Assembly: GCA_964484465.1 (NCBI GenBank)
Contig: CAZAFL010000012.1
Span: 1 to 64,000 of the forward strand
From: CAZAFL01 sp964484465
Lineage (GTDB): Bacteria; Bacteroidota; Ignavibacteria; UBA10030; SZUA-254
Reading direction: 5' to 3'
Length of the DNA stretch: 64,000 bases
Shown: piece after piece, positions 33,950 to 41,916 of the stretch
How the letters are laid out: each line of letters starts with the position of its first letter
How positions within the stretch are numbered: position 1 is the first letter of the stretch
Notes under the pieces: model-generated
Told to the model about the DNA's origin: nothing
Seen by the model: only the letters and a program-made list of their open reading frames with translations
Databases searched by the model: none
Made by a program: the position numbers and the translations under genes

Positions 33950-34843
33950 TTAGGTTCGGGAACTCCGGTCTCCCGCTTTGTAAATTTTCCATCTGACCTC
34001 TCTCGCATCGGCGTTTACCGGGTCTAGCTGCAATGCATGATCGAGGAACTCTCGTGCCTTTTCCGTGTCTCCTTTTGCTGCAGCAACCTGGGCAAGAACG
34101 ACAAGCGTCTCCACAGAGGCTGGAGACAACTCCAGCGCTTTCCGCAGATATTGCTCCCCTTCATCCAGACGTTTCAAGTGCCTCAACATTTCGCCACAAA
34201 ACCGCCAGTTCGATGGTTCATTCGGGTCCATCTCGATAGCGATCACAAATTCATTGTACGCATTTGTCCAATCGAGCAGATGACGATATGCAATTCCCAA
34301 CAGCTGATGGTTAACCGCGTTGTAAGGATCGGCATCGATTCCTTTTTTCAAATAACTTATTGCTTCTGCGAAAGCATTCCGTCTGATCAGCAGTTCTCCC
34401 AATGATTCATTGACTTTTGGAAATCTCGGATCGTACTTCAACGTTAATCGGAACTGTTCTTCGGCACGCGGAATGTTATTCTTACAAAAATACGCAACCC
34501 CCATGTTAAAGTGGACATGAGGAAGCTTCATACTCGAAAGTCTCTTGAAACAGGTTAATGCCTTGTCGTATTCTTCAGCCCTCATGTAAACGTTGCCGAG
34601 GAGGAACGTGATTTCCGGGTTACCGGGAAAATGAGGTTCTGCCAGAAAAAGAATTTGGGTAGCCGCAGTAAATTTATTTAACTCTACATACAGCCCGGAG
34701 AGTTCCACATACGCAGGAAGGAACCCTGGTTCGCTCCGGATTAACCGCAGGTAGGCCTGAATTGCATGGAGATACTTCTCCTCCTCTACCCAAGCCCGCG
34801 CCTGGTCGAGTCTGGTTGCAAGTTGAATTTCATTCAGCTTCAT
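33950..34843 (-). CDS. TPR-repeat protein
   Basis: A 297-residue protein consisting of about eight TPR units over nearly its whole length (ITFLLGNVYMRAEEYDKALT, VHFNMGVAYFCKNNIPRAEE, VNHQLLGIAYRHLLDWTNAY, WRFCGEMLRHLKRLDEGEQY). No signal peptide is visible, so it is probably cytoplasmic and serves as a protein-binding scaffold. It sits between an ABC exporter and an LpoA-like lipoprotein in a compact minus-strand run (gaps of 46 and 2 bases). Its partner is unknown. Confidence 0.88.
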   Translation of the reverse strand: MKLNEIQLATRLDQARAWVEEEKYLHAIQAYLRLIRSEPGFLPAYVELSGLYVELNKFTAATQILFLAEPHFPGNPEITFLLGNVYMRAEEYDKALTCFKRLSSMKLPHVHFNMGVAYFCKNNIPRAEEQFRLTLKYDPRFPKVNESLGELLIRRNAFAEAISYLKKGIDADPYNAVNHQLLGIAYRHLLDWTNAYNEFVIAIEMDPNEPSNWRFCGEMLRHLKRLDEGEQYLRKALELSPASVETLVVLAQVAAAKGDTEKAREFLDHALQLDPVNADAREVRWKIYKAGDRSSRT

Positions 34844-34889
34844 GGTTCCAGGAAGAACTTACAGAAAATAATGCAGATTTTCAAACGAT

Positions 34890-36581
34890 TCAAAAATCCC
34901 TTTTGAGCGATTGTATACCTGTAATGCAGGAAACAGAACCAATCATGAGAGAGATAATAATAACAGAGAGAACACTGGAGTACAACGACATGATGTCGAA
35001 AGCAGTACCATGCAGAATGTACTCAAAATATTTCGTAAAAGGGATAAACATAACACCGACAAGTAGGGTCAAATATAGTATGCTTATCAAAAACGTCAAC
35101 GTAGCACTTTGAGATGAAGCAGCCCGGATTGGATTTTTTTCTTCATAGTTTACAAAAAATGCGCCGGCGCCGAGATTGAGACTAACCAGCGACAAGGAGA
35201 CACTAACCATGAGAATGACCGAAATGGTTTGGACAGCGGGAAATTGCTTGAGAGGCTGGTGAGAAAAGAATATCAGCAGGGTACTCAGGATGGTCAGGGG
35301 AAGGTATGCAATGAAGAATTTGATGGTGTACACCTTTGCGCGCGAAATCGGTGCGCTGAGAACTGCCCAGAAACTTCGACCTTCGATACTGAACATCGGA
35401 TAGACGAAGCGGAGTGCGATTGAGCCGATCAGGAATGCATTGAAAAGAAAAATGACGAGAAAAGATACAGTCTGCAAAAACGGTAGCTTGAATTTCATGT
35501 CAATTTGTACAACGCTGACGATGAAGGTGAATATGAGTACTGCAATGATTCCCAGATGAATCCACTGACTCGGTTCCCGGATAAATTGCCAAAACTCTTT
35601 CTTCAACATCACGCTTGTCGCACTATCGATTAAAGATGGTTTCGTCAGCGAAAATCTCCGCGAGGTCTGCGATGTAGTTTCCGAGAGCGCCCGTAATTCG
35701 AGGGACGTCAACCAACTCGAATAGAACAATTTCTTTGCAAGGAGAAGCATTGCGGCAAACAACATAACGGCTGCACCCGTAAGAATAATAGTGTACGAAG
35801 CAGCGTACGAAGTATCCCCTTTCATTGTCCAGAATAGTGATTCGGCCATCCATTGGTTCGGCAAAAACTTTGCAAAAGGAGGGTCGAGGTAACCCAGGTA
35901 ATCATTGACCCTTGAAAAATCCTGCGTCACCAGCCGGACGAGCTTCATCGGGTTTGTCATTTTAAAATAGAAGAACAACGAGGCGAGGTAGGTCACAACT
36001 ACTCCTCCGATGATTTTTTGTACGCCGACCCTGGTAGCAAATCTCATGAGGAGGAGAAGTTCCATCACCGCGATGCAGGCCGAAATCAGCATGAACGGGA
36101 CAAACATCAGGAACATTGTCTGAAGATAGAACGTCCATGTCATGTGGAAATAGCTGCCGTATCCGAACAGAACAGCAGATGCCATGAGGAACAGCGCCGC
36201 TGAGCTATAAAAAAAATTATCGAGAAATTTTATGAGAAAAAGATGTCCGTGTGCCAGTGGCTTGGTGAGTAAATACGTAGTCTCCTGTGACCGGTACAGT
36301 GTTGCATAGGAAACAATGATATTCCCGACATTTACTGACAAAAACAGCACAAAGAGCAGCATTGAAACAAAGCGATGCAACAGAAACAACCCGAGGTGAG
36401 CGGTATCGAGGAGATATGCGGTTGATGCACGGGCTAGATAAAATGCTCCCAAGGCAAACCCGCCAAACACCACCAGCGATGCAGAGTTTTTCACGATAGT
36501 CACCGCGTTCCAGTCAACTGCAAGCTTGCCGATACCTTTGACCTTGAACAACGTAATATGGAGGAGCGGGTGGAGACTCAC
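34890..36581 (-). CDS. ABC transporter permease (exporter type)
   Basis: A 563-residue integral membrane protein with about 12 hydrophobic segments, arranged as two blocks with a charged stretch in the middle (near residue 310). No binding-protein signature is present. The start overlaps the stop of the ABC ATPase gene by four bases (ATGA), so the two subunits form one transporter. The large permease resembles putative ABC-2-type exporters whose substrates are mostly unknown. Its phrases FLIKFLDNFFYSS and TIKFFIAYLPLTILS recall the paired coupling regions of that group. Confidence 0.82.
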   Translation of the reverse strand: MSLHPLLHITLFKVKGIGKLAVDWNAVTIVKNSASLVVFGGFALGAFYLARASTAYLLDTAHLGLFLLHRFVSMLLFVLFLSVNVGNIIVSYATLYRSQETTYLLTKPLAHGHLFLIKFLDNFFYSSAALFLMASAVLFGYGSYFHMTWTFYLQTMFLMFVPFMLISACIAVMELLLLMRFATRVGVQKIIGGVVVTYLASLFFYFKMTNPMKLVRLVTQDFSRVNDYLGYLDPPFAKFLPNQWMAESLFWTMKGDTSYAASYTIILTGAAVMLFAAMLLLAKKLFYSSWLTSLELRALSETTSQTSRRFSLTKPSLIDSATSVMLKKEFWQFIREPSQWIHLGIIAVLIFTFIVSVVQIDMKFKLPFLQTVSFLVIFLFNAFLIGSIALRFVYPMFSIEGRSFWAVLSAPISRAKVYTIKFFIAYLPLTILSTLLIFFSHQPLKQFPAVQTISVILMVSVSLSLVSLNLGAGAFFVNYEEKNPIRAASSQSATLTFLISILYLTLLVGVMFIPFTKYFEYILHGTAFDIMSLYSSVLSVIIISLMIGSVSCITGIQSLKRDF

Positions 36582-37297
36582 TTTGTCAACTCGAGGAACA
36601 GTGATTCAAATTTCCCGTCATATTTCGATTTGAAGAGATGAAGAGCGTCGATGGAATCTTCAAACACCAATCGTCCCTCCTTGATGATGCCGACCCGGTC
36701 GCACAGTTCTTCCGCCACGGGCAGACTGTGAGTTGACATGAAGACTGAAACACCTTCACGTGTTTTTTGTTTCAACAGCTGCTTGATAATATGTGAACTC
36801 CGGGGATCAAGACCGACCATCGGTTCGTCAATAATCAGCACTCTCGGGTCGTGCAGCAGTGCCGCGCAAATAATAACCCGCTGGCGCATTCCCTGAGAAT
36901 AATTCTCAGCCCGCCGGTCTATCCATGAGCCGATTTCCAATTGATGAACAAGTTCATTGACGCGGTCGGTCGTGGTACGATGGTCCATCCTGTAGAGACC
37001 GGCACTAAAATAAAGAAACTCCCTCCCTGTCAGTTTTTCATACAAAAAAGGCTGGTCCGGTACGTACCCGATATTCATTTTCGCCTGGAGTGGCTCGTCC
37101 TGGATGTCGAAGCCGTTGATGGTAATTGTTCCCGACGACGGCGCAAATAACCCAGTCATCATTTTGATGGTGGTCGTCTTTCCTGCACCGTTCGGCCCGA
37201 GGAAACCGTAGAACTCTCCTCTCCGAATGGTGAGCGATAAATCGTTGATGGCAGTGAAACCCCCGAACTTTTTCACAAGGTGGTCAAGTTTTATCAT
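36578..37297 (-). CDS. ABC transporter ATP-binding protein
   Basis: A 239-residue nucleotide-binding subunit. It has Walker A GPNGAGKTT (34-42), Q-loop region GYVPDQPFLYEKLTGREFL, signature YSQGMRQR (133-140), Walker B VLIIDEPMVGLDP (153-165) and H-loop MSTHS (188-191). It is typical of ABC-2-type or gliding-related exporters (CcmA-like subfamily). It is the first gene of the run that continues to the permease, TPR protein, LpoA-like lipoprotein and RadC. Confidence 0.95.
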   Translation of the reverse strand: MIKLDHLVKKFGGFTAINDLSLTIRRGEFYGFLGPNGAGKTTTIKMMTGLFAPSSGTITINGFDIQDEPLQAKMNIGYVPDQPFLYEKLTGREFLYFSAGLYRMDHRTTTDRVNELVHQLEIGSWIDRRAENYSQGMRQRVIICAALLHDPRVLIIDEPMVGLDPRSSHIIKQLLKQKTREGVSVFMSTHSLPVAEELCDRVGIIKEGRLVFEDSIDALHLFKSKYDGKFESLFLELTK

Positions 37298-37418
37298 TCG
37301 ATATCAGTGTAAGAGATACATTTTTTTCGGATTCAATGTTCTTAAAAAAAGAGAAACATGCAAGATGGAATGTTGCATGGAGCACTGAACGTACTGCGGC
37401 ATTCTTCATTCAACAACA

Positions 37419-37447
37419 TTGTATTTCTTGGACGTTTTTCGTATATT
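37419..37447 (+). promoter_or_regulatory. Promoter of tRNA-Leu
   Basis: TTGTAT (37419-37424) and TATATT (37442-37447) are separated by 17 bases, ending 16 bases before the mature tRNA. The -35 matches consensus at three positions only, the -10 at five. Confidence 0.5.
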
Positions 37448-37463
37448 TTACGTCATTCTTTGG

Positions 37464-37549
37464 GCTGAAGTGGCGGAACTGGCAGACGCGCTGGACTCAA
37501 AATCCAGTCCGGCTTACCCCGGGTGTGGGTTCAACTCCCACCTTCAGCA
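37464..37549 (+). tRNA. tRNA-Leu (anticodon CAA)
   Basis: A class II tRNA. The acceptor is GCTGAAG/CTTCAGC with discriminator A. The anticodon arm TGGACTCAAAATCCA has CAA in the loop. It has a long variable arm (GGCTTACCCCGGGT) and T-loop TTCAACT. CCA is not encoded. It is flanked by divergently oriented protein genes. Confidence 0.97.
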
Positions 37550-37657
37550 CACCTCAGGCTTCCGCATAACATATGCATCCCCTAAAGATTCCACGTCGTA
37601 AGACTAGGGACTCAACCCTTTACTACCCTGATCATATCGTGATCCTATAAAAATAAC

Positions 37658-37687
37658 AAAGCCAAGAACGACTTCATTCTTGGCTTT
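37658..37687 (-). terminator. Rho-independent terminator of Module B
   Basis: AAAGCCAAGAA (37658-37668) and TTCTTGGCTTT (37677-37687) form a perfect 11-bp stem with an 8-base loop. On the minus strand it is followed by GTTATTTTTAT. It lies 25 bases after the lamin-tail lipoprotein gene, the last gene of Module B. Confidence 0.85.
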
Positions 37688-37711
37688 AGGAAAACTCTTC
37701 CTGGATAAGGA

Positions 37712-38701
37712 TCATCTTTTCTGACGCTGGTTGTACCACCCCGGGATAGGGTTGGGTGATACATAAAATTCATCTTGCGTATTCCCGGTTTTGAAATAAC
37801 CTCCATAACGGGCAAGAGAGCTTCCGTTGGGAATATTGCCTATCGGCATATTTGCCGGAAAGGGATCCGGAGAAGGACGATAATTTCCGTAACGAGCAAC
37901 ATCGATGTATGTCGTGTCACCGGGGAAATAGGATTTCTGAATCACAATCTCGCCCCCGATCGTATCCACCTTTGTTATGACGGTATCGGTAATGCGCATT
38001 AATGCTACCTCACCTGCATCCAGCAAATCCCAGATAACATTAGCGCCCACCCAATAATAATTCGTGTCACGTGAAAACCCTGCGGTATAGAGCGGATTAC
38101 GAATATACAGTATGCAAGCAGGCGAGGGCGTGTTTTGTATCGAACCTATTGCAAGTGTCATGGCAAAATCTGCCTGTGCAGAAGGACCGGTGCTGGTGTG
38201 GTCGTCGAACTTATTCGCATCATTGTCAATCACAACAAATTCATTGGGGAAAATGAGACTGTCCGTAGACGAGTACCACTGATCCTTGAGTATTGGTTGA
38301 TTACCTTCAATAACCTCATCAGTGTGATAGTTTGTAAAATAACCGTCACCAGAATCCGTCTGTACGATATACGAAGGGTTAAATGCAAGACTTGTCGTTG
38401 AAAAATTATAGAATTGACGCCGCGTGCGGAAGCGAACAAGCAAACGGTCACGAACCGTCGTGGAATCGTCAATTTTCGTCTCCACAAACCAGCGAATGAT
38501 CTTATTCGTAGGATTGTACAGCTCAATCCAGGAGTAGGGGTTACTTTGTGTCGGGGAAACGTGGAAGACTTCATTGATTACCAGATCATTTCCAGCCGCA
38601 GTGATAACAGGTCTGGGGTCAGACGGGTTTTCAATATTACAACCGATAAGAACAGTTGCACCAATCACACATCCCAGCAGAGCAGCAAAACGTTTGTTCA
38701 T
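37712..38701 (-). CDS. Lipoprotein with lamin-tail domain (Module B)
   Basis: A 329-residue lipoprotein. Signal MNKRFAALLGCVIGATVLIG ends at lipobox C21 (LIGC). Residues about 40-175 match a lamin-tail domain: LVINEVFHVSPTQSNPYSWI, ELYNPTNKIIRWFVE, then an FPNEFVVIDND segment. The C-terminal part has GGEIVIQKSYFPGDTTYIDV and a closing ARYGGYFKTGNTQDEFYVSP stretch, as in other secreted LTD proteins. It is the last gene of Module B, 26 bases after the PorV-like gene. The matching slot in Module A is an NHL propeller, so the last gene is variable. Confidence 0.83.
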   Translation of the reverse strand: MNKRFAALLGCVIGATVLIGCNIENPSDPRPVITAAGNDLVINEVFHVSPTQSNPYSWIELYNPTNKIIRWFVETKIDDSTTVRDRLLVRFRTRRQFYNFSTTSLAFNPSYIVQTDSGDGYFTNYHTDEVIEGNQPILKDQWYSSTDSLIFPNEFVVIDNDANKFDDHTSTGPSAQADFAMTLAIGSIQNTPSPACILYIRNPLYTAGFSRDTNYYWVGANVIWDLLDAGEVALMRITDTVITKVDTIGGEIVIQKSYFPGDTTYIDVARYGNYRPSPDPFPANMPIGNIPNGSSLARYGGYFKTGNTQDEFYVSPNPIPGWYNQRQKR

Positions 38702-38727
38702 TCGTTCTCCAGAGTCTTAATAGCTAA

Positions 38728-39675
38728 TCAGAATTGAATATTAAAAGTAAATGAATGGGTCCCGGGTAAGTATTTAAAATTATTATACCCGTAATCGAGC
38801 GTTCCATTGATTCCGATGGAATTCAGGCTTGCCCCAAAGCCCGCAGTAACATTCTCCTGGTCGTATGCAAATTTGTAGCCGGCACGTAGTGCAACGATCC
38901 CATTGAACGTATATTCACTGCCGATATTGTATTGCTCGTCGGTGTCGTTGTTGCGGGAAATCTGCAACGTTGATTTCAATTGATGACTCCCCTGATCGAC
39001 AACATTGACAAGCACACCAAAACGGAGTGATGTCGGAAGCGAATATGGCTCGTTAATAAATTGAACATCTTTGCCGATGTTCGTGAGGGATACCCCGAGC
39101 CTGCAGCGGAGTCGGGGTATATCGTACAAAGTTCCGACATCAAAGGCGAAGGTTGAGGCTCCGAGTTCAGTGTTATAGAGATAGGACTTTATGATCTTTG
39201 TATTCACACCGACCATAAATTTATCACTTACCTGCCTAGCGTAGGCAATGCTAAACGCATAATCGCTGGCGCGAAAATTTTCACCCGTTCCGTCCGGGTG
39301 TGCCCACGTGGTCACAGCCATATCGTCTGTTGTCAAGAGAGTCAGGCTTACACCGATTGCTCCAATGCCGGGCATATTCTTAACAACCCCGAAGAAGCTG
39401 TGTTGAATGCTCGCGAACCAATTGGTGTATGTTGCTCCGAATCCATAATCCGACACAGAAATTATGCCTGCGGGATTGAACGCAATAGATGCAACGCCCT
39501 CAGCCACAGCGACCTGTGCTCCGCCCATCCCTATCGCACGGGCACTAACAGGAATTTTGAGGAATTGATCGGAAACCGTTCCGGACCGATTTCCGGCAAC
39601 TCCTGCTGTAACAAAACCAACTACGAGCAGGAGGACGATCAATATGTTTTTATAAAATTTTGAAGCTTCCTTCAT
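38728..39675 (-). CDS. PorV/PorQ-family outer membrane beta-barrel protein (Module B)
   Basis: A 315-residue protein. The ATG at 39675 follows AAGGAG and precedes a signal peptide (FYKNILIVLLLVVGFVTAGV). The mature N-terminus FLKIPVSARAIGMGGAQVAV followed by SIAFNPAGI is the family hallmark. The remainder is strand-rich and ends GTHSFTFNIQF. It is homologous to the Module A protein (shared R-x-I-x-M-G-G-A and NPAG signatures and a similar barrel) and occupies the same position, directly after the T9SS surface protein gene. Confidence 0.88.
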   Translation of the reverse strand: MKEASKFYKNILIVLLLVVGFVTAGVAGNRSGTVSDQFLKIPVSARAIGMGGAQVAVAEGVASIAFNPAGIISVSDYGFGATYTNWFASIQHSFFGVVKNMPGIGAIGVSLTLLTTDDMAVTTWAHPDGTGENFRASDYAFSIAYARQVSDKFMVGVNTKIIKSYLYNTELGASTFAFDVGTLYDIPRLRCRLGVSLTNIGKDVQFINEPYSLPTSLRFGVLVNVVDQGSHQLKSTLQISRNNDTDEQYNIGSEYTFNGIVALRAGYKFAYDQENVTAGFGASLNSIGINGTLDYGYNNFKYLPGTHSFTFNIQF

Positions 39676-39715
39676 AAGTATTTCTCCTTGAAGAGTGATA
39701 GCACTCTCGAATGCT

Positions 39716-41893
39716 CTAACGAATAATGACAAATTTGCCAATTTGTCTGCCAAAGTCGGATTCAACGGTAAACACATACACTCCGCTTGCAACTGCCCGA
39801 CCACTTTCGGACAACAAGTGCCACTCCTCCTGCCCTACAGGCTTGGGATTTTGCGGATCGACAGCATTCGGCTGTTGTCTGGTGCCATCATCGTGGTGCA
39901 ACGTTGCAACGAGATCTCCGCTCAGGCTAAATATGCGGATAACACATGTTGTGGGAAGATGAATGAACCAGATAACACGCTGATTTTCGGACCATATCCG
40001 ACCCAAGCCTTCCGGCCCGCCGCTTTCAAACGTATAATCAGCATCCGTCCGGTAAGGATTCGGAACAACCTTCACTTCGCCGAATGCCTTTGAGGGCGAA
40101 AACGGAATAACAATTGTTGTCTGGTTTTCAGTCTGTGCCGATTCGACGGCGGGGGATGTCAAGGTATCATACGTAACACCATTCGGTCCCGGTATTTGAG
40201 TCACTGTGACACCGGGAAGTGTAAATGTTGTTACAGCATAAGTATATTTTCTTCCACGCACAAGGTTCGAATCAATGAAACTATAGCCTTTCAGAGTAGT
40301 TACCGACGAGTCGATATCCGGGTCTTCAATATGTCCTCCTTTATCCGCCAAAGTCAATCCATCGTAAACATCATATTGTGCAAGGAGCGCAAATGTCCCG
40401 GCCGCCGGGATTGGAGCTTCACTTCTCCAGACCCTGAAGCCTTCAAACGTTCTGCCACCGCTTTTACCTCCGGTTCCGCTTGGGTCACATCGTAATTCGG
40501 GGTTTCTTCTTCGCCAGTTCGAATCGGGTAACGCACCCACAAATTTATTCGAATCATCCCATACCTCAATGGGGTTGCACCTGGGGTCACCCGGTCGCCA
40601 TTTCCAATCGAGTTTCACCCTGTCAGTCCCCTCTAAAGTTACTCTCAGAGGAGCGCCAATCGGTGGAGGAGGGGTTGTAAATCCACGAGAATACAACTCA
40701 AGGGCTTTCGCCGCATTATCATGCAGATTATTCGGCCCCTGCAATACTCCCTGACCGGAAACGAGAGCCACAACAACTTTCAGGGTATCATTTGGTTTGA
40801 CTTCTGGAAAAGGCCCAAATGAAAAGAAGAAGCGAGTATCAGACAAAGCAGGATACTCATCAGGATCAATCCTTCCAGAAGTCATAAGGTCGTATTTCGC
40901 ACGTTTCGTCGGCGGGGTTAGCGGACCCGGGAACCAATGAAAAGTGTATCTTAATGAATCGAGCGGCTTAGGCGTTCCGAGTACCGTAAAACCTATCGGT
41001 GTTGAAGGGCGATCCTGCGGATTATGAATGTATGCTGTACGAACATCTTTGAGATAAGCCGAATAATTATCCTGATAAAACGCATTGTGATACTTTGGAC
41101 CAACATCTCCATCAGCAAAGAAACCGACATAGACGCTGTCGAGGACTCTTGTTCCGACATTAATATAATAATACTCAATGGGCAGAATAGGCTCCTTGAC
41201 GGCTGTTTGCCAGGCAAATGAACGTTGCCACACTTTTATTCCCAGGGGAGGGTTAAGTGATGGAATTGGGTTCGGGTCGCCATTGAGGTCTGAGTATGCA
41301 ACGTATGCATCATGTTCGGAAACCGCACCATAGTCTTCATCGATTAGTCCGTCCCCATCATCGTCAACGCCGTTTAATTCATCTTCATCTATTTTGCCGT
41401 CACCGTCATCATCGTAACCTCTTCTGTTGCGTCCATTCGGGACATTTGTCGTGATAAAAAATGAGTCCCGCCCATCAGGGTTTCCATGCATTTCAAACAA
41501 AGGATTCTGCGCCCAGCCTTCATACCCTGTTGTTACTGCCTTGACTATTCGCGGTGGCCCGGAAGTAGCCGTATCTACGAGTGCTCCGATCCAGGGTCCG
41601 GCACCGAACAAATGTTCAATTTGGCTACCACGAGGATACTCTAATCCGAAACCGTCCGGCGTTGTGGAGGTACCGGAATAATTCTCACCCATACAACTCA
41701 TATTGCCCATCCACACCCTCATGTCAAACCCCTGACGAATACCATGGAATTGTGTACTGGTGGTTTTCTCCATGGAAGAAGGTTGATCCGGTTTTTTTAT
41801 TTGAAATTTCCGGTCAACTGCGACGGCGCACACGGTAAATACAATGAAATATACAACCGTAATAGCGCTTAATCGTTTAACATTTAGTTTCAT
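39716..41893 (-). CDS. T9SS-sorted surface protein with calcium-loop repeats (Module B)
   Basis: A 725-residue exported protein. The ATG at 41893 precedes signal KLNVKRLSAITVVYFIVFTV. Near residue 170 are two consecutive Asp-rich loops (YDDDGDGKIDEDE, VDDDGDGLIDEDY) resembling EF-hand or dockerin calcium sites. Then come DLNGDPNPIPSLNPPLGIKV, GPFPEVKPNDTLKVVVALVS near 370, a Pro-rich linker (TTPPPPIGAPLRV), a fibronectin-III-like segment (FEGFRVWRS, KYTYAVTTF) and a T9SS sorting domain (VKVVPNPYRTD, CVIRIFSLSGDLVATL, GRAVASGVYVFTVE). The order of landmarks matches the larger Module A protein. Confidence 0.86.
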   Translation of the reverse strand: MKLNVKRLSAITVVYFIVFTVCAVAVDRKFQIKKPDQPSSMEKTTSTQFHGIRQGFDMRVWMGNMSCMGENYSGTSTTPDGFGLEYPRGSQIEHLFGAGPWIGALVDTATSGPPRIVKAVTTGYEGWAQNPLFEMHGNPDGRDSFFITTNVPNGRNRRGYDDDGDGKIDEDELNGVDDDGDGLIDEDYGAVSEHDAYVAYSDLNGDPNPIPSLNPPLGIKVWQRSFAWQTAVKEPILPIEYYYINVGTRVLDSVYVGFFADGDVGPKYHNAFYQDNYSAYLKDVRTAYIHNPQDRPSTPIGFTVLGTPKPLDSLRYTFHWFPGPLTPPTKRAKYDLMTSGRIDPDEYPALSDTRFFFSFGPFPEVKPNDTLKVVVALVSGQGVLQGPNNLHDNAAKALELYSRGFTTPPPPIGAPLRVTLEGTDRVKLDWKWRPGDPRCNPIEVWDDSNKFVGALPDSNWRRRNPELRCDPSGTGGKSGGRTFEGFRVWRSEAPIPAAGTFALLAQYDVYDGLTLADKGGHIEDPDIDSSVTTLKGYSFIDSNLVRGRKYTYAVTTFTLPGVTVTQIPGPNGVTYDTLTSPAVESAQTENQTTIVIPFSPSKAFGEVKVVPNPYRTDADYTFESGGPEGLGRIWSENQRVIWFIHLPTTCVIRIFSLSGDLVATLHHDDGTRQQPNAVDPQNPKPVGQEEWHLLSESGRAVASGVYVFTVESDFGRQIGKFVIIR

Positions 41894-41916
41894 AAGCCCT
41901 CTTTCTACTGCTTTGG

